Positions 39,157 through 48,120 of a DNA stretch of 64,000 bases are shown here, in pieces. Within the stretch, counting starts at the first letter, position 1, and every line of letters starts with the position of its first letter. The notes under the pieces are model-generated. The model was not told where the DNA came from. It searched no databases and saw only the letters and a list, made by a program, of their open reading frames with translations. The stretch covers positions 62,001 to 126,000 of the forward strand of contig NZ_JSUS01000001.1 in assembly GCF_000805455.1 (NCBI RefSeq), in the 5' to 3' direction. Source of the DNA: Acinetobacter sp. A47 (GTDB taxonomy: Bacteria; Pseudomonadota; Gammaproteobacteria; Pseudomonadales; Moraxellaceae). The position numbers and the translations under genes were made by a program.

Positions 39157-40147
39157 GAATATTTTGTGTTTGCTCAGAATAATAAAACTTTTCTAAATAA
39201 ACTCGTGCACGTTCCCGTAAATAGCCTTTAGCGATGACCTGTTGTAACACGGGAGTCAATAAGTCACTAAGTTGCTCTTCAATTAATGCCTCATCAATAT
39301 TCAGGTCACGTAATAAAAGATCAAAAGTTCGTTCCTGATTACGTGCGTACCAGGCATAGATGCCATCATGTACCTGTTGTTTCAGATACGGCGTCTGACG
39401 AATGTGTTCCCAGATTTCGTGTCCCATCGCAACTGTGTGGGGAAGGTCTTGTACTTCAATATAATTCCGCAATACCGATAAGGGCATGACTTTAATTTTA
39501 TGCCAGAGATTGGCCTGAAAATGATAGAGCTTGTCATCATTAAAGTGCTGATTGAGCACTCTCTCACTCATCTGGCTGATCTTTAAAATATTTTTTTGCA
39601 AATAATGGGAAATGGTCTGATTCAGGTTAGAATCGGTCACGGTTTCCAAGACCGATTTACCCATTTTCATAAAATGCCCGACCCCTGGAACGCGTTTCGA
39701 CATGACTGAATTATCCAGATAATCCTGAATCGAGTGCTGGATTAACTGGCTAATCAGCGCCGAGAAAGCGGGATTATTCACTACCGTTTTAATTAAGCGC
39801 TGGCGATGACCACTTTTACTGGCCACATACTGGGCAATCGAATCTACTGTCAGCACAGGAATGACATCTTCAATCGTGGTCTGGTCATTAATCGGGTGAA
39901 TCAGGGCAAAACGGATATGTTCTGCAATCTGCTCAACCAGAAAGGCACTTGCCGGTGTGGCAAGAATCTGTTTTTCAATCAGGTTAAAGATTTGCTCGAA
40001 TGACCAGAGCTGTTGTAATGGCTGTAAGCGTAACCAATGATAGAACTGCTTAAACTCAAGTTGAACGGTGGCTGGCTGTGCAAATTCACGTTCTAGAAAA
40101 TCAAGTTGTGCGTCGATCAGTTGTTCTATCATTGGATGTTTAGGCAT
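39137..40147 (-). CDS. Conserved protein of unknown function, 336 residues
   Basis: I do not recognise this protein. It has no signal peptide and no clear membrane span, and is mostly predicted helical, with many Leu, Gln and His. A central Gly-rich stretch VPGVGHFMKMGKSVLETVT may be a short amphipathic or membrane-touching loop. The start MPKHPMIEQ has an upstream A-rich spacer. It lies 24 bases after the alpha/beta hydrolase gene on the same strand, so the two are probably co-transcribed. Confidence 0.7.
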   Translation of the reverse strand: MPKHPMIEQLIDAQLDFLEREFAQPATVQLEFKQFYHWLRLQPLQQLWSFEQIFNLIEKQILATPASAFLVEQIAEHIRFALIHPINDQTTIEDVIPVLTVDSIAQYVASKSGHRQRLIKTVVNNPAFSALISQLIQHSIQDYLDNSVMSKRVPGVGHFMKMGKSVLETVTDSNLNQTISHYLQKNILKISQMSERVLNQHFNDDKLYHFQANLWHKIKVMPLSVLRNYIEVQDLPHTVAMGHEIWEHIRQTPYLKQQVHDGIYAWYARNQERTFDLLLRDLNIDEALIEEQLSDLLTPVLQQVIAKGYLRERARVYLEKFYYSEQTQNILGQKDL

Positions 40148-40171
40148 AAAATCTCAAATTATTTATTCAAT

Positions 40172-41185
40172 TTACGGTGTTGGGGCTGAGGCTGGTTTTT
40201 GTGCCTGAATCTTGCTCAGGAACGGTAGATATTGCTGAACCACCAGTTGATCTGCTTCCAGAATCGGCATATGACCGACATTGTCCAGAATAACCGGAGT
40301 CTGGGCATTTTTCAGTAATGCTTTTAGCTCAGGAACCACCTCAACATTGACGATCTTATCTTGCTTGCCCCATAAAATCAGGGTCGGTGCATCAATCGAT
40401 CTGGCCAGCAAGGCAAATGAATCCGGGGTATAGAGCTTGTTCAAGGCAATCACTTGATCGACCATTTTCTGGGTTTGTTCAACCTGACCAATCATCATTT
40501 TTTCTTGTGCCTGAGCAATTTCCTTCGGAATGAAAGGCGGAGTAAACATGGCTTGTTGCATCAGGAAATTGAAATCTCCTTTCTTGCTCACAATCATGTT
40601 TTTCACCTGATTTGGATCTTTTAAATAAGGTGTGGTTGCGGCCTTATACACACCTGCGGCATCAATCAGGAAAAGACTCCTGGTTTCAAACGGATATTGA
40701 CCTGCATAAAGCATGGCAATTGAACCGCCCAGTGAATGACCGGCAATATGAGCTGGTCCGGTCAGATTGGCGGCTTCCACAAAACGGCGTAATTTTTCAG
40801 TGACATTCGGCACCGAGTAGTCAAAATCTTTTGGAACCTGGGTTTCACCACTGGCAGGTAAATCCGGGATGATCACGTGATAGTTTGCCGTGAGGGCACG
40901 TGCAACACGGTTCCAGTTGTCCCGGCTGCCTGCCAGTCCGTGAATCAGGATAATGATGGGTTTGCCAGCTTGCCCACCTTCACTATATGACCAGCTAATA
41001 TCACCTACTTTTAAGGTTTTGCTTTGTAAACCGGCCCAGGCTCGTTCCTGCTGCAACAGGTTTTGAAAGCTCATTTCTATTTCGGCGGCCTGCGTGCTGC
41101 TTATGGCCAGAGGACTTAAGCTACATACGAGTAAGGCAGTGCCTAGAGCCAGCCGGAAAGGCTTGGCAAGTCGGGTATTGATCAT
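40172..41185 (-). CDS. Exported alpha/beta hydrolase (lipase/esterase-like)
   Basis: A 337-residue protein with an N-terminal signal or membrane-anchor segment (LALGTALLVCSLSPLAISSTQAA, about residues 12-34). It has an alpha/beta-hydrolase fold: oxyanion HGLAGSRDNW, nucleophile Ser151 in GHSLGGSIA, the acid in LWGKQDKIV, and the catalytic His in VGHMPILE. The order is typical of MhpC/lipase-like hydrolases. It is probably periplasmic, acting on an ester. The substrate is unknown. It lies upstream of the uncharacterised 336-residue protein in a two-gene unit. Confidence 0.82.
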   Translation of the reverse strand: MINTRLAKPFRLALGTALLVCSLSPLAISSTQAAEIEMSFQNLLQQERAWAGLQSKTLKVGDISWSYSEGGQAGKPIIILIHGLAGSRDNWNRVARALTANYHVIIPDLPASGETQVPKDFDYSVPNVTEKLRRFVEAANLTGPAHIAGHSLGGSIAMLYAGQYPFETRSLFLIDAAGVYKAATTPYLKDPNQVKNMIVSKKGDFNFLMQQAMFTPPFIPKEIAQAQEKMMIGQVEQTQKMVDQVIALNKLYTPDSFALLARSIDAPTLILWGKQDKIVNVEVVPELKALLKNAQTPVILDNVGHMPILEADQLVVQQYLPFLSKIQAQKPASAPTP

Positions 41186-41408
41186 CTTTGTTCAATCCTT
41201 GATCTATTTGTAAACCAATTGATTATTGAGGAAGAGACGACGCGAGTCATTTGCATAATCTACAGATGTATGGAAATTCTTGCCAATGAAATCAGCAATT
41301 TTCCGCTATTTTCCGGTTTAAAAGATTAGCAAGTATGCGCTTGCTTTCTATTTTTGTCAGTGACTTTCAAACAGGCGCACATTAAACTGTTGGCTAGCTC
41401 AATTACAC

Positions 41409-42035
41409 ATGGATATACACATGCTCACCGCACAAGAAGCATTAGAACGTTTAAAAGCAGGTAATGCCCGTTTTGTTAAGGGAGAGGCAGTTCAACAAAA
41501 ATTGTTATCTCACCAGGAACGTGCCGAGATGGCAAGTGATCAAAATCCTTTTGCAATTGTTTTAGGCTGTTCTGATTCACGTGTGCCTGCTGAAATGGTT
41601 TTTGATCAGGGATTAGGGGATCTGTTCGTGATTCGTGTCGCAGGCAATATTGTAGCACCGTCACAGGTCGGCAGTGTTGAATTCGCTGCAGAACGTTATG
41701 ATTGTGCTGTGGTGGTGGTTCTGGGCCATAGCCATTGTGGCGCGATTCAGGCAACCATTGATACCCTGACCAATCCGGACCAGCCACCTTCATCCAATTT
41801 GATGTCGATTGTCAACCGGGTGCGTCCTTCGGTTGAAATCCTGATGCAAACCGAACTGAAAAATGACTTGAAGAAACTGTCTGCCCATGCGGTCCGTTCC
41901 AATGTATTTGCTTCTGTAAATCAGCTGCGTCACGGTTCGGCTGTGCTGGAAAGCCTGATTGAAAAAGGCAAAATGATTGTGGTTGGTGCAGAGTATTCTC
42001 TCGAAACCGGTGAAGTTACTTTTTTTGATTTCTAA
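41409..42035 (+). CDS. can: Beta-class carbonic anhydrase
   Basis: A 208-residue zinc enzyme interconverting CO2 and bicarbonate in the cytosol. Zinc ligands and the regulatory dyad are visible: C54-x-D56-x-R58 in GCSDSRVPAE, and H107 and C110 in GHSHCGAI. The length fits the bacterial beta class. Translation starts at Met1 (41409) or Met5 (41421); GGAT lies 7-10 bases before the second. Monocistronic, with a terminator after it. Confidence 0.93.
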   Translation: MDIHMLTAQEALERLKAGNARFVKGEAVQQKLLSHQERAEMASDQNPFAIVLGCSDSRVPAEMVFDQGLGDLFVIRVAGNIVAPSQVGSVEFAAERYDCAVVVVLGHSHCGAIQATIDTLTNPDQPPSSNLMSIVNRVRPSVEILMQTELKNDLKKLSAHAVRSNVFASVNQLRHGSAVLESLIEKGKMIVVGAEYSLETGEVTFFDF

Positions 42036-42042
42036 GAGTCAG

Positions 42043-42067
42043 GGCGAGTTTTAACTCGCCTTCATTT
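42043..42067 (+). terminator. Weak terminator after carbonic anhydrase
   Basis: GGCGAGT-TTTA-ACTCGCC is followed by TTCATTT: a strong stem with a poor T tract. Confidence 0.65.
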
Positions 42068-42137
42068 CGCTGATGAAAGTATAAATCTTTTTTTTATTGA
42101 ATTAGAAAAATAAGCAAAGTAAAAGGGCAGCATAGAG

Positions 42138-42576
42138 ATGAACATCATGCCTGTCACCGGGTCACATTTGGCCGACTGGCTGCAATTAAGAATATTACTC
42201 TGGCCAGATCATGAAGATGCGCATTTACTGCAAATGCGGCAGCTACTCGAACAACCACATACGTTGCAATTATTAAGCTATAACGATCAGCAGCAAGCAA
42301 TTGCGATGCTGGGCGTCGATTCGATATGAATATGTGAATGGCACGCAAAAGTCACCTGTGGCTTTTCTGGAAGGTATTTATGTGTTGCCTGAATACCGAC
42401 GTACAGGTGTTGCTAGCGCTTTGGTACAGCAGGTAGAACCCTGGGCAAAGCAGTTTGCATGTACTGAATTTGCTTCGGATGCTACGCTGGACAATATGAT
42501 CAGTCATGCCATGCATCGCGCGCTGGGCTTTCAGGAAACCGAGCGTGTGGTTTATTTTAAGAAAAACATCAGTTGA
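42138..42576 (+). pseudogene. aac(6')-I: AAC(6')-I aminoglycoside acetyltransferase, frameshifted
   Basis: A GNAT acetyltransferase of the species-intrinsic Acinetobacter AAC(6')-I group, which acetylates the 6'-amino group of kanamycin-type drugs. The first frame (42138-42329) has the conserved start MNIMPVTGSHLADWLQLR and LWPDHEDAHL, and ends wrongly after AIAMLG. The second frame holds SIRYEYVNGTQKSPVAF, the acetyl-CoA segment YRRTGVASALVQ and the tail LGFQETERVVYFKKN. In relatives I recall, the junction reads AIAMLEASIR. Here CTG-G-GCG leaves one base where the Glu codon should be, i.e. two bases lost near 42312. The enzyme cannot be made whole unless this is a sequencing error. Confidence 0.88.
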
Positions 42577-42603
42577 AATCGTCAATTTTTTTAAAGGTGC
42601 GGT

Positions 42604-43233
42604 TTATAACGCACCTTTGATATAAGGATAAGCCAGATTCAGCATCAGGGGTTGTGCTTTCGCATTCGGATGGATCTGGTCGTTCTGGATCAGGTGCTTC
42701 TGTCCGGCGACACCCTCGAGAAAGAACGGTAATAATTTCACTTTATATTGCTGGCTGACCAGCTTGTAATTGTTTTCAAAGGCCTTGCTATAGGAGGTGC
42801 CATAATTCGGCGGTATTTTCATCCCAAACAGTAAAACATGGGCTTTCTGTTGCTGACTCAGCTGCACCAGCTGGACAAGATTTTTTTGAATCATTTGCGG
42901 AGGCTGGCCGCGCAAGCCATCATTGCCACCCAGTTCAATCACCACCACTTCCGGTTTATAGGTCTGCAATAGTTTTGGCAGTCTGGCCAGTGCACCGCTG
43001 GTGGTTTCGCCGCTAACACTTGCATTGACCACCTTGTGCTGTTTCGGATACTGTTGGTCTAAACGTTGTTGTAATAAGTGAACCCAACCTTGTTTTGCAT
43101 CTATGCCATAACCTGCGCTGAGGCTATCACCTAAAATTAAAATCGTCTTTGCTGAAACCAGTGCCGGAACAAGACAGACACTGATCACTGCAAGCGTTTT
43201 AGATACTGGCAAGATAACTTTAGCTATTTGCAT
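42604..43233 (-). CDS. tesA: Arylesterase / multifunctional esterase TesA
   Basis: A 209-residue SGNH hydrolase (thioesterase I/lysophospholipase L1 type). Its signal peptide ends near LVSAKT (about residue 28), placing it in the periplasm. Block I is GDSLSAGYG with nucleophile Ser37, block III is GGNDGLRG, and block V is DQIHPNAKAQ with the Asp-His of the triad. It is divergent from ybbA-ybbP, the same arrangement as in many gammaproteobacteria. Confidence 0.93.
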   Translation of the reverse strand: MQIAKVILPVSKTLAVISVCLVPALVSAKTILILGDSLSAGYGIDAKQGWVHLLQQRLDQQYPKQHKVVNASVSGETTSGALARLPKLLQTYKPEVVVIELGGNDGLRGQPPQMIQKNLVQLVQLSQQQKAHVLLFGMKIPPNYGTSYSKAFENNYKLVSQQYKVKLLPFFLEGVAGQKHLIQNDQIHPNAKAQPLMLNLAYPYIKGAL

Positions 43234-43269
43234 TGCATTTCAAATTTGTCCTGAAGGATACGTGACATC

Positions 43270-43974
43270 ATGCCACAACCGATTATTTCTGCCCATAAAG
43301 TTACACAAACGATTCAAATTAACCAGCAAAGCTTAACCATTTTAAAAGAGATCGATTTGGAGATTTACCCGGGTGAACAGATTGCCATTACCGGTCGCTC
43401 AGGTTCAGGAAAATCAACCTTGTTGGACATTCTGGCAACACTGGATCGTCCCGGTGCGGGAGAGTTATGGGTGTGTGGACAGGCGGTGCATAGTTTGTCT
43501 GAAGAACAGCGCGCACAGGTTCGTCTGGGCAATATCGGCTTTGTATTTCAGTCTTTTCAGCTCTTGCCGCAGCTCAGTGCACTGGAAAATGTCATGTTGC
43601 CATTGCGTTTACAGCCAGACTTCAATTACAGGCAGGCTGAGCAGAAAGCGCTGGCATGGTTGGAGCGGGTCGGGCTGGTGCGTCAGGCACAGCAAACACC
43701 GAAAGTGCTGTCGGGTGGAGAGCAGCAACGTGTGGCAATTGCCAGAGCCCTGATTACCGAGCCGAAAATTATTTTTGCCGATGAACCGACCGGTAATCTG
43801 GACGGGCAAACAGCCAAAGAAATTGAACAGCTGTTATTTGAGCTGAATCAGGAACTGGGAACTACTCTGGTGCTGGTCACACATGATCAAGGTTTGGCTG
43901 CATTATGCCAACGCCATGTCAAACTGGTAGATGGCCAGATTCAGGACATCGTCAAGCTTGGGGAACGCTTATGA
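43270..43974 (+). CDS. ybbA: ABC transporter ATP-binding protein YbbA
   Basis: A 234-residue ATPase of the MacB/LolD type. Walker A is GRSGSGKST, the Q-loop is in [18 protein letters not shown], the signature is [15 protein letters not shown], and Walker B is [12 protein letters not shown]. It energises the membrane partner encoded by the next gene, whose start codon overlaps its stop (ATGA). Role: extrusion of an unidentified lipid or lipoprotein-like substrate from the inner membrane, together with the divergent esterase TesA (inference from the conserved neighbourhood). Confidence 0.93.
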   Translation: MPQPIISAHKVTQTIQINQQSLTILKEIDLEIYPGEQIAITGRSGSGKSTLLDILATLDRPGAGELWVCGQAVHSLSEEQRAQVRLGNIGFVFQSFQLLPQLSALENVMLPLRLQPDFNYRQAEQKALAWLERVGLVRQAQQTPKVLSGGEQQRVAIARALITEPKIIFADEPTGNLDGQTAKEIEQLLFELNQELGTTLVLVTHDQGLAALCQRHVKLVDGQIQDIVKLGERL

Positions 43975-46457
43975 GTTCAGTACTCAAGCCATTATTACAG
44001 CAAAGTTTCCGCACGGGTGGACTGTATTTATTAATTATTGCACTTTCTCTGGCAATCAGTGCAACCACCGCTCTCAAGTTTAGTAATACGCAAGTGCAAA
44101 ATGCGGTGTCATTGCAGGCCGCCGAAATGCTGGCTGCAGATCTGGTACTGTATGATAAAGACCCGATACCGGCAGAATGGTTGCAACAAGCACAAAAATT
44201 GCAGTTGCGACAGGCGCCTGTAACTGTATTTAGTTCGATGGCGCATACAGCGGAGCAGTTTGTGATGGTCAATGTCAAAGCTGTTGATGAACATTTTCCA
44301 TTACGGGGCAAGCTCGAGATTCAGCCCAGGTCACCAGCTCTTCAAGCCGGGCAGGTCTGGCTGAGCCCCCGTGCAGCAGATTTGTTGCATGTACAGGTGG
44401 GGGATCAGGTGGCAATTGCAGATGCCCGGTTTAAAGTGAGCGGGATCATCGAACACGATGCGAATCAGGAGCTTGGCTTTTCCGGATTTTCACCGACAGT
44501 CATGATTCATCGCGCAGATATCGCCAGAACCCATGCGGTACAAGTCGGGAGCCGGATTGAGTACCGGTTACTGATTGCAGGGCCCCCGCAACAGCTGAGA
44601 GCTTTTAAAAAGATTTTCAAACAGCAAAAACTTCACGAACAGGGACAGGATCAGCCCGATGACCAGCAATTGGGAGAGGGGGAACAGACTTCGCTGAAGC
44701 TGCGTGATGCCAGTCAATCCAATACGCGGCTCATGAAACCGATTGAAAATCTGGATACCTTTTTACAGCTGGCAAATCTATTAACCATTTTGCTGTGTGG
44801 TATAGCCATTGCATTGACCAGTCAACGTTATGTGCAACAGAATCAGGATCATATTGCCCTGATGCGCTGTCTGGGGGCGAGCAAGAGACAGATTTTACTG
44901 GCTTATCTGGCCTTGCTGGGCATTGTCAGTGTCTTGTCGATTGTGCTGGGCAGCCTGATCGGCATTGTTTTAGGCTACGGTCTGTTGCAGTTGATGTTAC
45001 AGCTGATTCCCCAATTACAACTGGGCTTTGCACTGGCTGACTTGCTGTTTGCCTTACCTGTTGCCATCTTTACCAGTGTAATGGTGCTGATCGGTTTTAT
45101 CCTGCCTAGTATCTGGGAGTTGCTCAGTACCCCGCCAATTCGAGTGATCCGTCAGCAGGAACGTTCACGTCAGTCGTATGTCGCCATGTTTGCAGTCGGG
45201 ATTGCCAGTCTGGTGGTGTTTAGTCTGGTGCTGAGTGACAATTTACAGTTAAGTCTATGGGTTCTGGCTGCCATCCTGATGCTGTGTGCAATACTTTTTG
45301 CCGTCATCTGGTTGCTGTTAAAAGCGCTTAAACAGCTCAAGCATCCGATCTCTGCCTATGTGCGTATTCCGCATCAGACTGCGTTACAGATCACTGCTTT
45401 GGCTTTGGGGCTGAGCCTGATTACGGTCTTGAGTGTCTTGAGAACAGACTTGCTGGAACGTTGGCAGCAACAGTTGCCTGAAGGGACACCGAACCAGTTT
45501 GTTTATGGTTTACCGCCATTTGATATGCCACAGTTGCAACAGCAGCTTGAGCAAAACCGATGGCAGGGCACGCCGCTTTATCCGAATATCCGGGGCCGTC
45601 TGCTGAGCAAAAATGGTCAGCCTTTTACCGCAGAACTGGTCAGGCAAAATAATGCGTTGCGCCGCGAGCTGAATCTGACTCAGGCTGCGGTCTATCCGAA
45701 AGATAATGTGATTACGCAGGGCAATCCACATTTTACCCAGGCCGGACAGGTATCGGTAGAAGCCAAACTGGCCGCCGAACTTGACATCAAGATTGGAGAC
45801 CAACTCAGTTTTAGTTTACCGGAAGGGCCATTACAGGCGACGGTCATCAATCTGCGTCGTGTTGAATGGGAAAGTTTTAGTCCGAATTTTTTCTTTATTT
45901 TTTCACCGGGAAGCATGGATGAAAATGCAGGCAGTTATTTAGGCAGTTTCTATGTGCCAGCAGCCGAGCAGCCGAAAATGGTGGCATTGATCCAGCAATT
46001 TTCCAACACGGTGTTTATTGATGTCGGGCGTATTCTGGAAGAGGTAAAACGTCTGGTCAGTGTGCTGGTACAGATCGTCACGGTTCTGGCCCTGCTGGTC
46101 GGTTTAGCGGGGGTACTGGTACTGATTGCCTGTTTAAATGTACTGATGGATGAGCGCCGTAAAGAGGTGGCCTTGCTTCGTTCTTTTGGTATCGCCAAGC
46201 ATAAATTAAAACGGATGCTCAGTCTGGAGGTCGGTTTTATCGGTCTGTTGGCGGGTGTGGTGGCCTGTCTGTTTGCAGAGGTGATCAGTGCCATTGCCAG
46301 TTACAAGATGCAAATGACCATCCAGTGGCATGCGGAAATCTGGCTGGTTTTACCTTTGGCCATGCTGCTGGTATGTACGTTGATCGGGCGCTATCGCTTG
46401 AGTTACTTATGCGATATTCCGCCCTTGCAAAGTTTAAGGGAAATGAACCAGTCTTAG
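43971..46457 (+). CDS. ybbP: ABC transporter permease YbbP (FtsX/MacB-like)
   Basis: An 828-residue inner-membrane protein with a first membrane helix near residue 20, a large periplasmic domain, and two FtsX-type bundles. These are around residues 280-390 (LTILLCGIAIALTSQRYVQ, then LMRCLGASKRQI) and again near the C-terminus (ALLRSFGIAKHKLKRM). The start at 43971 is chosen for the 4-base overlap with ybbA and the GGGGAA ribosome site; the upstream frame start at 43905 is rejected. It ends 4 bases into the convergent rhomboid gene. Confidence 0.92.
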   Translation: MSSVLKPLLQQSFRTGGLYLLIIALSLAISATTALKFSNTQVQNAVSLQAAEMLAADLVLYDKDPIPAEWLQQAQKLQLRQAPVTVFSSMAHTAEQFVMVNVKAVDEHFPLRGKLEIQPRSPALQAGQVWLSPRAADLLHVQVGDQVAIADARFKVSGIIEHDANQELGFSGFSPTVMIHRADIARTHAVQVGSRIEYRLLIAGPPQQLRAFKKIFKQQKLHEQGQDQPDDQQLGEGEQTSLKLRDASQSNTRLMKPIENLDTFLQLANLLTILLCGIAIALTSQRYVQQNQDHIALMRCLGASKRQILLAYLALLGIVSVLSIVLGSLIGIVLGYGLLQLMLQLIPQLQLGFALADLLFALPVAIFTSVMVLIGFILPSIWELLSTPPIRVIRQQERSRQSYVAMFAVGIASLVVFSLVLSDNLQLSLWVLAAILMLCAILFAVIWLLLKALKQLKHPISAYVRIPHQTALQITALALGLSLITVLSVLRTDLLERWQQQLPEGTPNQFVYGLPPFDMPQLQQQLEQNRWQGTPLYPNIRGRLLSKNGQPFTAELVRQNNALRRELNLTQAAVYPKDNVITQGNPHFTQAGQVSVEAKLAAELDIKIGDQLSFSLPEGPLQATVINLRRVEWESFSPNFFFIFSPGSMDENAGSYLGSFYVPAAEQPKMVALIQQFSNTVFIDVGRILEEVKRLVSVLVQIVTVLALLVGLAGVLVLIACLNVLMDERRKEVALLRSFGIAKHKLKRMLSLEVGFIGLLAGVVACLFAEVISAIASYKMQMTIQWHAEIWLVLPLAMLLVCTLIGRYRLSYLCDIPPLQSLREMNQS

Positions 46458-47260
46458 AACGTAAGCTGGTTCTGGCGCAGGATTTCATTCCAGAGCGGTT
46501 GAAGGCCTGTGCTGAGTTGGGTGCAATAAAAATAGAATGCACCGAGCAGCAAGGCACCAGCCATCAGTGCAATGACTTGAGCCAGTGCCGTTCTTGGGGT
46601 TTTCTGGCTGAAATACCATGCTGCTGCCAGTAATGCTCCCATGATCATGCCACCAATATGTGCAGCGTTATTAATGCCGGACACGGTAAAACCGAATATC
46701 AAGTTGATACCCATGATCATGAGTAATGATTTTTTATCCAGCCAGAAGCGTTGCTGTGGCAAAGGTGGAAATAGTGAAATCACTGTGAGTGCTGCACCGA
46801 GACCCATCACGGCACCGGAAGCGCCTGCACTGATATGTGGGAGTAATTTCGGGTCAAAATGTTGTAACAGGGCATAGCCATCCCGGATGCTCAGATAGCT
46901 GGACAAGACGCTACCCATGAGTCCCGCCAGAAAATACAGGGCCATATAGTAGCTGCGACCAAACAGTTGCTCTGCCACACTGCCAAAGATATACAGTGCC
47001 CACATATTTAACATTAAATGGATCAGGCCAAAGTGAAAAAACATACTGGTAAATAAACGTTCAGCCTGTCCAGAAAAGGTCAGCGGAGTAAAATCTGCGC
47101 CCCAGGCGATTGCATCAACAGGGGCAGGGTCGGTAATATTCACCCCTGAAACAATCTGCCAGCCAAATAATCCGACATTGACTGCGATTAATAACGCAGT
47201 AAACCACCATGTTTGTATGTGCAATTTTTGGTTGATTTGTGGTGGAGTCGTTTCAGTCAT
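46454..47260 (-). CDS. Rhomboid-family intramembrane serine protease
   Basis: A 268-residue inner-membrane protease. A first helix (residues 18-38) is followed by the rhomboid core: HFGLIHLMLNMWALYIFG (oxyanion His and Asn), nucleophile Ser148 in AGASGAVMG, and catalytic His201 in NNAAHIGGMIMGALL. A short extra C-terminal helix follows. It differs clearly from the other rhomboid at 23076-23693. Convergent with ybbP, sharing 4 bases. Substrate unknown. Confidence 0.9.
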   Translation of the reverse strand: MTETTPPQINQKLHIQTWWFTALLIAVNVGLFGWQIVSGVNITDPAPVDAIAWGADFTPLTFSGQAERLFTSMFFHFGLIHLMLNMWALYIFGSVAEQLFGRSYYMALYFLAGLMGSVLSSYLSIRDGYALLQHFDPKLLPHISAGASGAVMGLGAALTVISLFPPLPQQRFWLDKKSLLMIMGINLIFGFTVSGINNAAHIGGMIMGALLAAAWYFSQKTPRTALAQVIALMAGALLLGAFYFYCTQLSTGLQPLWNEILRQNQLTF

Positions 47261-47332
47261 GGGTTTAGGCTAGTGATTGATATAAAAAATAGCTTAGCAT
47301 GAATTTATTGCATGATGGAGTGATGCACTTTA

Positions 47333-48007
47333 ATGAAAGCCTTTTTAGCGCGCGCAGTAATGTTGATTATTGGCGTCATTCTATTGATCCAGCTCTGGAT
47401 TTTTAGCAGTCTGGTCTGGTGGCGAACCCATCCGGTCAACACCACCATGTTTATGCGTTGGGATTACTATAGTGACTTTCAACCGATCAAGCAGGAATGG
47501 CGTGACTATGACAATATCAGTGATAACTTCAAACGCGCAATTTTAGCGGGGGAAGATGCAAAATTTGTCCAGCATCATGGTTTTGACTGGGCCGGAATCC
47601 AGTTTGCGCTGGAACGCAATAGCAAGAAAGGTGAACTGGTAGCGGGTGGCTCAACGGTTTCCCAGCAGCTGGCAAAAAACCTGTTTCTTTATAATAAGCG
47701 GTCCTTTATTCGTAAAGGGCAAGAAGCGGTGGCAACCTGGATGATGGAGCGGATGTGGTCTAAGCGACGCATTCTGGAAGTGTATATGAACTCGGTTGAG
47801 TTTGGGCAGAACATCTATGGGGTTGAAGCCGCAGCCCAGTTTTATTATGGTAAAAGCTCTAAAAGCTTAACCCGGGAACAGGCCGCATTTCTGGCTGCAC
47901 TGTTGCCTAACCCCAAATATTATCAGGACAATCGCAATGACCGTAAGTTGCAATACCGCAAGCGGGTGATCCTAAAATATATGAACGGTATACAACTTCC
48001 GCAATAA
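47333..48007 (+). CDS. mtgA: Monofunctional peptidoglycan glycosyltransferase
   Basis: A 224-residue inner-membrane enzyme that polymerises lipid II glycan strands without a transpeptidase domain. One N-terminal membrane helix (about residues 8-30) anchors a GT51 domain: catalytic Glu in [16 protein letters not shown], then [30 protein letters not shown] and [12 protein letters not shown]. The length fits MtgA. Monocistronic, with its own terminator. Confidence 0.96.
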   Translation: MKAFLARAVMLIIGVILLIQLWIFSSLVWWRTHPVNTTMFMRWDYYSDFQPIKQEWRDYDNISDNFKRAILAGEDAKFVQHHGFDWAGIQFALERNSKKGELVAGGSTVSQQLAKNLFLYNKRSFIRKGQEAVATWMMERMWSKRRILEVYMNSVEFGQNIYGVEAAAQFYYGKSSKSLTREQAAFLAALLPNPKYYQDNRNDRKLQYRKRVILKYMNGIQLPQ

Positions 48008-48021
48008 CGTATCAAATTTTA

Positions 48022-48051
48022 AAAAAAGCCCGATATTTTTGGGCTTTTTTA
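48022..48051 (+). terminator. Terminator of mtgA
   Basis: AAAAAAGCCC / GGGCTTTTTT with a loop around GATATTTTT. Confidence 0.9.
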
Positions 48052-48120
48052 CCAAATTGACATAATTTTGCAGCATACTTAAACCCTTACTTGATGAATG
48101 ATAAAGCAACAAGGTTGGGT

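Noticed and set aside
42301..42576. Short independent GNAT acetyltransferase starting at TTG
   Set aside because: It is the C-terminal half of AAC(6')-I; the N-terminal half lies directly upstream in another frame.
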